Shown: positions 1-5,812 of the stretch, piece after piece
How positions within the stretch are numbered: the first letter of the stretch is position 1
How the letters are laid out: each line of letters begins with the position of its first letter
From: Savagea sp.
GTDB lineage: Bacteria > Bacillota > Bacilli > Bacillales_A > Planococcaceae
DNA: 6,753 nt
Direction: 5' to 3'
Assembly (NCBI GenBank): GCA_030152265.1
Contig: JASLHQ010000177.1
Location: 1-6,753 of the forward strand
The notes under the pieces: generated by a model
The model's database searches: none
The model's input: the letters and a program-made list of their open reading frames with translations, nothing else
What the model was told of the DNA's origin: nothing
Position numbers and translations under genes: made by a program

Positions 1-1
1 T

Positions 2-523
2 GCGATGGAGTTAAAACAGTGGAGAAGTAAAATTGGTTACGTTTCTCAAGAAAGCCCATTAATGAATGGAACGATTACCGACAATATTGCGTATGGATTT
101 AGTGAAGAAGTAGATCAACAATTAGTGATCGAAGCGGCAAAAGCAGCGAACGCTTTAGAGTTTATCGAAAAATTACCGCAAGGATTCGATACATTCGTCG
201 GAGAGCGCGGCATGAAATTGTCAGGCGGACAACGTCAACGAATTGCTATTGCGCGAGCTCTTTTACATGACCCGGACATTTTACTGTTAGACGAGGCGAC
301 ATCGAACTTAGACAGCGGCTCGGAAGCGCACGTTCAAGAAGCGCTACATCATTTAATGCAAGGACGTACGACATTGATGATCGCTCATCGTTTATCGACG
401 ATTACGCATGCAGACCAATTAATTTTCATTGAAGATGGTCAAGTGTCAGGACGTGGAACACACGAGCAATTGTATGCGAGTCACGAAAAGTATCGCGCAT
501 ATGCACAAGGACAAGGTTTGTAA
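2..523 (+). CDS. BmrA/LmrA-type multidrug ABC exporter, C-terminal part (5' truncated by window edge)
   Basis: This is the end of the nucleotide-binding domain of an ABC half-transporter that couples ATP hydrolysis to export at the membrane. The reading frame is open to the left edge, so the membrane domain and Walker A lie outside the window; full-length relatives have about 580-600 residues and 173 codons are visible. Counting the Met at base 5 as residue 1, I see the Q-loop (VSQES, Q15), the ABC signature LSGGQRQR (72-79), Walker B ILLLDEAT (92-99), the D-loop SNLD (100-103) and the H-loop His (AHRLS, H128). The Q-loop context (SQESPLMNGTI) and the tail (GRGTHEQLYASHEKY) match, from memory, the B. 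subtilis BmrA / lactococcal LmrA branch of homodimeric multidrug exporters. The ABC exporter call is nearly certain and the BmrA branch is likely. Substrate cannot be read from this part. Confidence 0.93.
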   Translation, partial: AMELKQWRSKIGYVSQESPLMNGTITDNIAYGFSEEVDQQLVIEAAKAANALEFIEKLPQGFDTFVGERGMKLSGGQRQRIAIARALLHDPDILLLDEATSNLDSGSEAHVQEALHHLMQGRTTLMIAHRLSTITHADQLIFIEDGQVSGRGTHEQLYASHEKYRAYAQGQGL

Positions 524-538
524 AACGAGCGAATAAAG

Positions 539-568
539 TTGAAACTACATGTTATTTTTTAGTATAAT
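539..568 (+). promoter_or_regulatory. Predicted sigma-A promoter for the alpha/beta hydrolase gene
   Basis: TTGAAA (539-544), an 18-base spacer and a perfect TATAAT (563-568). Predicted transcription start is near 575, inside the 5' arm of the terminator hairpin that begins at 569. RNA from this promoter would keep only about half of that arm and should escape termination. The leader to the hydrolase start would be about 110 bases. No better promoter is visible before the hydrolase. Confidence 0.6.
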
Positions 569-617
569 AAAAAGAGGTGTATCGTAAAATTACATGCATA
601 CCTCTTTTTTATTTTTT
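569..617 (+). terminator. Rho-independent terminator after the ABC exporter gene
   Basis: The arms 569-580 and 598-609 pair over 12 positions (one G-U), with AAAAAGAGGT opposite ACCTCTTTTT. A T-rich run continues to 617. The A-tract on the left side means it could also work for transcription from the opposite direction. It lies 45 bases after the ABC stop codon and overlaps the predicted start region of the hydrolase transcript. Confidence 0.75.
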
Positions 618-684
618 ACTATATTAAAAAAGCGTAGCACGTTACAAAAATGGGTATAGGAAACAAAAAGGAAGGGTGAACGTT

Positions 685-1485
685 TTGCTACACTATCGTA
701 CATATGAAGCAGGTCCAGAAGCGCCATGGGTTACATTTGTTCACGGAGCGGGGGGAAGCTCATCAATATGGCATAAACAAATACGCGAATTTCGTAAAGA
801 ACATAATGTATTACTCGTCGATTTAAGAGGACATGGAAAATCAGAACAAGGACAATGGCAAAAAGGAGATACATTTTTAGATGTGTCAAATGAAGTGATA
901 GAAGTATTAGACGAACTTAATATTGAATCTACGCACATTATTGGCATGTCGTTAGGTACAATCATTGCACAAACGATGGCAGATCATCATCCGGAACGCA
1001 TTAAGTCTCTCATTTTAGGAGGAGCGATTATTCGTCTCGATATTCGAACGAAAGTGCTCTTATGGATCGGACGCGCAACGAAGCGAATCATTCCTTATAT
1101 GACGTTATATAAGTTATTTGCATATATCATTATGCCTCGTAAAGAACATGAGCATTCACGTCTCGTTTTCGTCAATGAAGCGAAAAAAATGTGTCAAAAA
1201 GAATTTGTTAAATGGCTCTCTTTAACACGACTGATCAATCCTTACTTATCAAATTTACAAGCATCGACGACGAATATCCCTACTTTATTTTTAATGGGCG
1301 ATGAAGATTATTTATTTATTCCTCCTGTTAAAGAAGTTGTGCGTCGTTATGACACGTTCGAATTTATTCCGATTGAAAAGTCAGGTCACGTCTGCAATAT
1401 TGACCAACCAGAACAATTCAATGAGCACTCCATTAATTACATTGCAAAAATCGAACAACAATATAAAGAAAAAGAAGCGATATAA
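685..1485 (+). CDS. Alpha/beta hydrolase of unknown substrate
   Basis: A single-domain alpha/beta-fold hydrolase of 266 residues with no signal peptide, so probably cytoplasmic. From the TTG start, the oxyanion-hole motif HGAGG lies near residues 20-24 and the DLRGHGKS strand-loop near 46-53. The nucleophile elbow is GMSLGT with Ser89, the acid is probably Asp208 in GDED, and the catalytic His is His235 in SGHVCNIDQPEQF. A helical, hydrophobic and basic cap region occupies about 115-175. The layout resembles MenH-like and esterase-like members, but substrate cannot be inferred. A GTG at 676 would add three residues, but it lies inside the purine-rich ribosome binding site (AAGGAAGGGTGA, 668-679). 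TTG at 685 has normal spacing, so I chose it. The gene is 52 bases ahead of ppaC with no terminator between them, so partial co-transcription is possible. Confidence 0.88.
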   Translation: MLHYRTYEAGPEAPWVTFVHGAGGSSSIWHKQIREFRKEHNVLLVDLRGHGKSEQGQWQKGDTFLDVSNEVIEVLDELNIESTHIIGMSLGTIIAQTMADHHPERIKSLILGGAIIRLDIRTKVLLWIGRATKRIIPYMTLYKLFAYIIMPRKEHEHSRLVFVNEAKKMCQKEFVKWLSLTRLINPYLSNLQASTTNIPTLFLMGDEDYLFIPPVKEVVRRYDTFEFIPIEKSGHVCNIDQPEQFNEHSINYIAKIEQQYKEKEAI

Positions 1486-1497
1486 ATCTCAAATTTG

Positions 1498-1506
1498 TGC
1501 TAAAAT
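1498..1506 (+). promoter_or_regulatory. Possible extended -10 promoter of ppaC
   Basis: TGCTAAAAT forms an extended -10 (TG-N-TAAAAT) 31 bases before the ppaC start codon. No convincing -35 hexamer lies at 16-18 bases; the best candidate overlaps the hydrolase stop. A canonical ribosome binding site, AAGGAGG at 1522-1528, follows with a 9-base gap to the ATG. Confidence 0.4.
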
Positions 1507-1537
1507 GATGGCATGAATAACAAGGAGGAAATACAGA

Positions 1538-2467
1538 ATGGAGAAAGTACTCGTCATCGGGCATAAAAACCCGGATACAGATTCAATTATGTCAGCGCTT
1601 GCTTATGCACATTTAAAGCGCGAACTCGGCATGAATGCAGAAGCAGTTCGCTTAGGTGAAGTGTCGAAAGAAACACAATACGGTTTAGATTATTTCAAAG
1701 TAGAGGCACCACGTCTCATTGAAAAAGCGAAGCCAGAAGTAGAGAAAGTCATTTTAGTAGACCATAACGAACGTCAACAGTCGGTCGATGATATCGATGA
1801 CGTTCAAATTATTGAAGTAATTGACCATCACCGAATCGCAAACTTTGAAACGGCTGGTCCACTTTACTACCGTGCGGAACCAGTCGGCTGTTCAGCGACA
1901 ATTATTAAAAAAATCTACGCTGAAAACAATGTAGACATTCCGAAAGATATTGCGGGATTAATGGTTTCGGCAATCGTTTCAGATTCTTTATTGTTTAAAT
2001 CACCGACATTTACAGAAGAAGATCGTACAGCAGCGATGGAACTTGCAGAGATTGCAGGTGTGGATATCGAAGAGTACGGTTTAGAAATGTTGAAAGCAGG
2101 AGCGGACTTAAGCGACAAAACAGCAGCTCAACTCGTCGGACTGGATTCGAAAGAATTTGGAATGGGCGATTACAAAGTAGAAGTTGCGCAAGTAAACGCT
2201 GTTGACTTAAACGATATGTTAGCGCGTCAAGCTGAAATCGAAGAAGCGATGCGTGCCGTTTTAGAAAATAAACAGCTCGATTTATTCGTTTTCGTAACGA
2301 CAGATATTTTAAATAGTAACTCTGTCGCGATTGCAGTTGGTGAACAAGCTTCAGCTGTAGAGCGTGCTTTCAATGTCACACTTGAAAACAATCGCGCTCT
2401 CTTAGAAGGTGTCGTATCACGTAAAAAACAAATTATCCCACAATTAACAGATGCGATGAAAGCATAA
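1538..2467 (+). CDS. ppaC: Manganese-dependent inorganic pyrophosphatase (family II, DHH superfamily)
   Basis: Hydrolyses pyrophosphate to two phosphates in the cytoplasm, pulling forward DNA, RNA, protein and cofactor synthesis. The 309-residue length is the family norm. All signature residues sit at the B. subtilis PpaC positions: His9, Asp13 and Asp15 in GHKNPDTDS, Asp75 in VDHNE, His97-His98 in VIDHHR, and Asp149 in IVSDS. The C-terminal DHHA2 domain has the substrate-binding SRKKQ motif (Arg295, Lys296). There is no CBS-domain insertion, so this is the simple form that lacks adenine-nucleotide regulation. The ATG at 1538 follows a consensus ribosome binding site. The gene ends in its own strong terminator and is probably transcribed alone or with the hydrolase upstream. 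Pyrophosphate removal could help the ATP sulfurylase and SAM synthesis steps that feed the sulfur operon downstream, but that link is inference. Confidence 0.98.
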   Translation: MEKVLVIGHKNPDTDSIMSALAYAHLKRELGMNAEAVRLGEVSKETQYGLDYFKVEAPRLIEKAKPEVEKVILVDHNERQQSVDDIDDVQIIEVIDHHRIANFETAGPLYYRAEPVGCSATIIKKIYAENNVDIPKDIAGLMVSAIVSDSLLFKSPTFTEEDRTAAMELAEIAGVDIEEYGLEMLKAGADLSDKTAAQLVGLDSKEFGMGDYKVEVAQVNAVDLNDMLARQAEIEEAMRAVLENKQLDLFVFVTTDILNSNSVAIAVGEQASAVERAFNVTLENNRALLEGVVSRKKQIIPQLTDAMKA

Positions 2468-2479
2468 AATTTAAAATCG

Positions 2480-2515
2480 AACCTACTGTCCTATCAAGGA
2501 TGGTAGGTTTTTTCT
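2480..2515 (+). terminator. Rho-independent terminator after ppaC
   Basis: The arms 2480-2491 and 2498-2509 form a 12-pair stem (two G-U pairs) around a 6-base loop TATCAA. TTTTTTC follows. It lies 12 bases after the ppaC stop and separates ppaC from the sulfur operon promoter. Confidence 0.9.
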
Positions 2516-2520
2516 TTTCA

Positions 2521-2549
2521 TTGTCTTTTTGAAAAAGGCATGTTATAGT
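2521..2549 (+). promoter_or_regulatory. Predicted sigma-A promoter of the yrrT-luxS-mccA-mccB operon
   Basis: TTGTCT (2521-2526), a 17-base spacer and TATAGT (2544-2549), with a TG at 2541-2542 that makes it an extended -10. Predicted start is near 2556, giving a leader of about 33 bases. That is too short for a SAM or T-box riboswitch, so control should act at initiation. Confidence 0.7.
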
Positions 2550-2552
2550 TTA

Positions 2553-2575
2553 ATTCATATTAAACAAGTAGGAAT
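2553..2575 (+). promoter_or_regulatory. Candidate CymR-type operator over the operon transcription start
   Basis: An imperfect dyad, ATTCaTA (2553-2559) facing TAgGAAT (2569-2575), is centred at 2564 just after the -10 and covers the predicted +1. The GGAAT half in an AT-rich dyad resembles sites of CymR, the Rrf2-family cysteine repressor known to control the yrrT operon in B. subtilis. The position fits repression by blocking polymerase. I judged it by eye against a remembered motif, so it remains a candidate. Confidence 0.45.
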
Positions 2576-2588
2576 AGAGGGATAAAGA

Positions 2589-3227
2589 ATGGAAGTTGAT
2601 TTTACAACGCTTTTTGACGAGTGGTCCGCTCATTATGACGCGACAGTTTTTGGAGAAGATGAACAGTATCGAGAAGTGTTTGAACGATACGAAGAAATTT
2701 TAAATTTTGTTGCGGAGCGCGCCTTTGGCAAAATTGTGGAGTTTGGTGTCGGAACGGGAAACTTGTCCGTTCGTTTACAACAATTCGGTCAATTATTAGT
2801 AGGAATTGAACCATCTCAAGAAATGCGAGCGATCGCCGAACGAAAAATACCTAATTTAACGATACAAGACGGACATTTTTTAAACTATAAATTGTCTGAA
2901 CGAGTAAATTCGATAGTAAGTACGTACGCCTTTCACCATTTAACAGACGAGGAGAAAGAGCGCGCAATTTATAAATTTGCGCGAAGTTTACGTCCAGGAG
3001 GGAAAGTGATTTTTGCAGATACGATGTTCGTAGCGGATGAGGCATTCGCGAAAACGATTGAGCGCGCAGAACAACGTGGCTATGACCGTCTCGCAGCAGA
3101 CTTGAAAAGCGAGTTTTATCCAACGATTCCCGTCCTTCAATCATTATTCGAAAAAGGCGGATTTACGACACGATTTACACAAATGAATCATTACGTTTGG
3201 GTAGTAGAAGCGACAAAAGGAGAATGA
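2589..3227 (+). CDS. yrrT: YrrT-like class I SAM-dependent methyltransferase
   Basis: A putative cytoplasmic methyltransferase, 212 residues, matching the YrrT family in length and in its opening pattern (FDEWSAHYDATVFG near residues 9-22). The Rossmann-fold signature is clear: motif I is VEFGVGTGNL (50-59), the acidic end of strand 2 is GIEPS (Glu74), DGHF (94-97) follows, and the STYAFHHL segment near 115 plus LRPGGK near 136 are typical of the class I fold. The acceptor substrate of YrrT is not established as far as I know. Its constant place at the head of the methionine-to-cysteine operon suggests that it uses SAM and so makes the SAH from which homocysteine is recovered. The start follows a GAGGG ribosome binding site at 2577-2581. 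The stop lies 2 bases before the luxS ATG, indicating translational coupling. Confidence 0.92.
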   Translation: MEVDFTTLFDEWSAHYDATVFGEDEQYREVFERYEEILNFVAERAFGKIVEFGVGTGNLSVRLQQFGQLLVGIEPSQEMRAIAERKIPNLTIQDGHFLNYKLSERVNSIVSTYAFHHLTDEEKERAIYKFARSLRPGGKVIFADTMFVADEAFAKTIERAEQRGYDRLAADLKSEFYPTIPVLQSLFEKGGFTTRFTQMNHYVWVVEATKGE

Positions 3228-3229
3228 AC

Positions 3230-3691
3230 ATGACGAAAAAAATGAATGTTGAAAGTTTTAATTTAGATCATACGAAAGTGAAAGCTCCGTACATTCGATT
3301 AGCAAGCGTTATTGACGGGACACATGGTGACGTCATTTATAAATATGATTTGCGCTTTAAACAGCCGAATAAAGAACATATGGATATGCCATCTGTCCAT
3401 TCTCTCGAGCATTTAATGGCAGAATTGAGTCGGAATTATAGTGAGCAAATCGTCGACTTAAGTCCGATGGGATGCCAAACGGGTTACTATTTATCCGTTT
3501 TGAATGAGTCGGATGAAGAAGCGGTGTTTCAACTCGTTGAAAACGTATTGCAAGACGTGTTAAAAGCGAAAGAAGTGCCCGCTTGTAATGAAGTGCAGTG
3601 CGGATGGGCAGCGAGCCACAGTTTAGAAGGAGCAAAAGAGTTAGCGAAAGACATGTTAGCACATCGCAACGAGTGGCATGAAATATTTTAA
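3230..3691 (+). CDS. luxS: S-ribosylhomocysteine lyase (AI-2 synthesis)
   Basis: Cleaves S-ribosylhomocysteine to homocysteine and DPD, the precursor of autoinducer-2, in the activated methyl cycle. The 153-residue length is close to the usual 150-160. The metal site and catalytic residues are all present: His57 and His61 in HSLEHL, Glu60 as the conserved acid, Cys82 in SPMGCQTGYY, and Cys124 in the NEVQCGW segment. The ATG at 3230 has AAGGAG at 3217-3222 with a 7-base gap. The earlier ATG at 3224 lies almost inside that site and is less likely. The binding site is embedded in the end of yrrT and only 2 bases separate the two genes. Placement in a cysteine-making operon suggests that homocysteine supply is its main role here, with AI-2 as by-product or signal. 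Confidence 0.98.
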   Translation: MTKKMNVESFNLDHTKVKAPYIRLASVIDGTHGDVIYKYDLRFKQPNKEHMDMPSVHSLEHLMAELSRNYSEQIVDLSPMGCQTGYYLSVLNESDEEAVFQLVENVLQDVLKAKEVPACNEVQCGWAASHSLEGAKELAKDMLAHRNEWHEIF

Positions 3692-3707
3692 GTAGAGGGA
3701 TGAGTGT

Positions 3708-4604
3708 ATGATTTATCAATCAGCGATACAATTGATCGGCGATACGCCACTCTATCAATTTAAGTATCCGAACGTTCAACTGTATGCGAAGTTAGAAAAT
3801 CAAAATATCGGCGGAAGTGTGAAAGACCGACTCGGGTATCATTTAATTGAACGTGCTTTGCAAGAAGGATTGATTCAAAGAGGCGATACGATTGTAGAGC
3901 CGACTGCTGGAAATACAGGAATTGGTCTTGCAATTGCAGCACAACATTTCGGAGTGGAATTAATCGTGACAGTGCCGGCTAAATTTAGCATTGAAAAACA
4001 ACAGCTCATGCGTGCGCTCGGTGCCACGGTCATCGAAACGAGCGAAGAAGAAGGAATGGACGGAGCGATTGAAAGAGCAGAGAAACTCGTCGCAAAAGGA
4101 ATCGCACAATATATGCCGAATCAATTTGATAACGAATGGAATCCAGAAGCTTACGTCGGACTAGCGGATGAACTGATGCGCGATCTCAATGGCCATATTG
4201 ATGTACTCATTGCTGGTGGCGGTTCAGGTGGAACGCTCGTCGGAGTCGCTCGTCGCTTGAGAGAATATAACCCGAATCTTAAAACAGTACTCGTGCAACC
4301 GGTTGGCGCGACATTGGAAGGGCATGCGGAAGCGCCTTATGCAATCGAGGGGATTGGTATGTCTCACTATTCTACATTTATCAATCCCGATGAAATTAAT
4401 AAGATTAGTTGGGTAAGCGATGAAGAAGCTTTTCAAGCGACTCGTTATCTTGCGCGTCATCACAGTTTATTGCTCGGCAGTTCATCAGGGGCTGCCTATG
4501 TCGCGATGAAAAGAGAAGCTGAACAAGCAGAGCGCAATCAGAATATCGTAACGATTTTTCCAGACCGAATCGAACGTTATTTACAATCAAATGTATTGGA
4601 GTGA
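3708..4604 (+). CDS. mccA: O-acetylserine-dependent cystathionine beta-synthase
   Basis: A PLP enzyme of the cysteine synthase/CBS fold (type II), 298 residues. MccA condenses homocysteine with O-acetylserine to cystathionine, the first step of reverse transsulfuration. The PLP lysine is Lys39 in GGSVKDR, the cofactor-binding Asn loop is EPTAGNTG (64-71), the phosphate loop is GGGSGGT (170-176), and GSSSGAA lies near residue 260. The pairing with mccB, the TAGNTG loop and the KFSIEKQQLMRALGA segment (92-106) match MccA rather than CysK. There is no haem or CBS regulatory domain. Departures from B. subtilis MccA as I recall it are Ile34 where the family usually has Pro (NIGGS for NPGGS), and a shortened loop YVGLADEL where YFKTLGPEL is expected. 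It starts 16 bases after luxS with AGAGGGA at 3694-3700. Its stop overlaps the mccB ribosome binding site. Confidence 0.93.
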   Translation: MIYQSAIQLIGDTPLYQFKYPNVQLYAKLENQNIGGSVKDRLGYHLIERALQEGLIQRGDTIVEPTAGNTGIGLAIAAQHFGVELIVTVPAKFSIEKQQLMRALGATVIETSEEEGMDGAIERAEKLVAKGIAQYMPNQFDNEWNPEAYVGLADELMRDLNGHIDVLIAGGGSGGTLVGVARRLREYNPNLKTVLVQPVGATLEGHAEAPYAIEGIGMSHYSTFINPDEINKISWVSDEEAFQATRYLARHHSLLLGSSSGAAYVAMKREAEQAERNQNIVTIFPDRIERYLQSNVLE

Positions 4605-4609
4605 ACAAT

Positions 4610-5746
4610 ATGAGAAAAAAGACAGCTTTAATTCACGGGGGACGTGCAGTCGATGAAGCGACAGGTGCTTTATCATTACCGATCGTTCAAGCGAGCACAT
4701 TTCGTCAACGTTCCATCGGTGATTTTGAATATGAATATGCACGTACGGGGAATCCGACGCGTGAGGGAGTGGAGTTATTAATTGCCGAACTTGAACAAGG
4801 GGATAGAGGATTTGCTTTCGCTTCGGGAATGGCGGCTATTACAGCGGTGATGGATCTATTTGAAGCAGGAGACCATCTATTGCTTTCTGAAGATGTTTAC
4901 GGCGGGACGTATCGTTTGATGACTCAAATTTTAATCCGTCATCAAATCGGTGTAAGCTTCGTCGATACTACGAATAAAGAAGAGGTGGAAAGTGCCATTC
5001 AAGAGAACACGAAGGCCATTTTTATTGAAACACCGACGAACCCTTTATTGAAAATTACATCGTTACCGACGATTGCAGAAATTGCGAAAAAAGCGAATCT
5101 ATTACTAATCGTCGACAATACGTTTAGCACACCTTACTTCCAAAACCCGATCGAGCATGGTGCGGACATTGTCGTACATAGTGCGACGAAATATTTAGGG
5201 GGACATAGCGACGTCGTAGCAGGTTTAGTCGTCACGAAAGGGCGTGCGCTAGGGGAAAGGTTGCATTACATTCAAAACGCGACAGGTGGTGTTCTAGCAC
5301 CTCACGACAGTTGGTTGCTCATCCGCGGTATGAAAACGCTCGGCGTCCGTATGGAAGAGATTGAACGGTCCGCTCAAAAAATTGCGCAATATTTACATCG
5401 TCATGAGCGAGTAGAAAAAGTGTACTATCCTGGATTTTCAACACATCCTGGTCATTTAACTCATCAAGCGCAAGCTTCCGGATATGGGGGAATGATTTCT
5501 TTCGTTGTTAAAGGAGAAGAAGAAGCGAAAGCAGTCGTTGAAAACGTTCGTTATTTTACATTAGCAGAAAGTTTAGGGGCGGTTGAAAGTTTAATTTCAG
5601 TACCCGCAAAAATGACTCACGCTTCGATTCCGAAAGAGCGTCGTCATGAGATTGGAATCGCAGATGGTTTAGTGCGTCTTTCTGTCGGATTAGAAGACGT
5701 GGAAGACTTATTAGAAGACTTAGCACATGCGCTACAATTTGCATAA
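4610..5746 (+). CDS. mccB: Cystathionine gamma-lyase / homocysteine gamma-lyase
   Basis: A PLP enzyme of the Cys/Met metabolism (gamma) family, 378 residues. It splits cystathionine to cysteine, 2-oxobutyrate and ammonia; B. subtilis MccB also acts on homocysteine, releasing sulfide. The PLP lysine is Lys194 in HSATKYLGGHSDV and Asp169 in VDNTF pairs with the cofactor ring nitrogen. Tyr97 in DVYGG is the stacking residue, YARTGNPT (43-50) reaches the neighbouring subunit's PLP phosphate, and the C-terminal ESLGAVESLISVPAKMTH block is canonical. The ATG at 4610 has GGAG at 4598-4601, 8 bases away and overlapping the mccA stop, so translation is probably coupled. The alternative GTG at 4601 lies in that site and is unlikely. 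MetB/MetC-like members share most motifs; operon context and the remembered similarity to YrhB favour MccB. No yrhC follows. Confidence 0.94.
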   Translation: MRKKTALIHGGRAVDEATGALSLPIVQASTFRQRSIGDFEYEYARTGNPTREGVELLIAELEQGDRGFAFASGMAAITAVMDLFEAGDHLLLSEDVYGGTYRLMTQILIRHQIGVSFVDTTNKEEVESAIQENTKAIFIETPTNPLLKITSLPTIAEIAKKANLLLIVDNTFSTPYFQNPIEHGADIVVHSATKYLGGHSDVVAGLVVTKGRALGERLHYIQNATGGVLAPHDSWLLIRGMKTLGVRMEEIERSAQKIAQYLHRHERVEKVYYPGFSTHPGHLTHQAQASGYGGMISFVVKGEEEAKAVVENVRYFTLAESLGAVESLISVPAKMTHASIPKERRHEIGIADGLVRLSVGLEDVEDLLEDLAHALQFA

Positions 5747-5757
5747 AAGCAGAAAAG

Positions 5758-5786
5758 TTGTTTCTTAAAAACTTCCTCTTTATGAT
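5758..5786 (+). promoter_or_regulatory. Predicted sigma-A promoter of the frnE-like gene, overlapping the mccB terminator
   Basis: TTGTTT (5758-5763), a 17-base spacer and TATGAT (5781-5786). Predicted start is near 5793, giving a leader of about 20 bases that begins at the 3' arm of the overlapping hairpin. The -10 spans the top of the stem and part of the loop of that hairpin. Spacing and hexamers are good for an AT-rich Gram-positive. Confidence 0.6.
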
Positions 5787-5812
5787 GGACAATAGAGAGG
5801 AAGTGTTTTTTT
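5771..5812 (+). terminator. Rho-independent terminator of the sulfur operon, abutting the next start codon
   Basis: The arms 5771-5782 and 5793-5804 pair over 12 positions (one G-U) around a 10-base loop, followed by TTTTTTT at 5806-5812. The next gene's ATG begins at 5813. The 3' arm carries AGAGGAAG, the only plausible ribosome binding site for that gene, so the folded hairpin would hide it. Confidence 0.82.

Noticed and set aside
1301..1516. 71-codon + strand frame at the end of the hydrolase gene
   Set aside because: It overlaps the hydrolase in another frame, where the catalytic Asp and His are encoded, and runs into the ppaC promoter region. Lysine-rich low-complexity end; no support.
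2529..2534. TTGAAA as the -35 of the sulfur operon promoter
   Set aside because: It lies only 9 bases from the -10 at 2544. TTGTCT at 2521 gives a normal 17-base spacer.
2550..2588. SAM riboswitch or T-box leader ahead of the sulfur operon
   Set aside because: Only about 33 bases separate the predicted start from the yrrT ATG, and the preceding hairpin is the ppaC terminator. There is no room for either fold.
2851..3144. 97-codon minus-strand frame opposite yrrT
   Set aside because: Shadow of a well-supported methyltransferase gene, with no recognisable domain.
3357..3719. 120-codon open frame on the minus strand opposite luxS and the mccA start
   Set aside because: It is antisense to LuxS with all catalytic residues intact, crosses a gene boundary and has no motif of its own.
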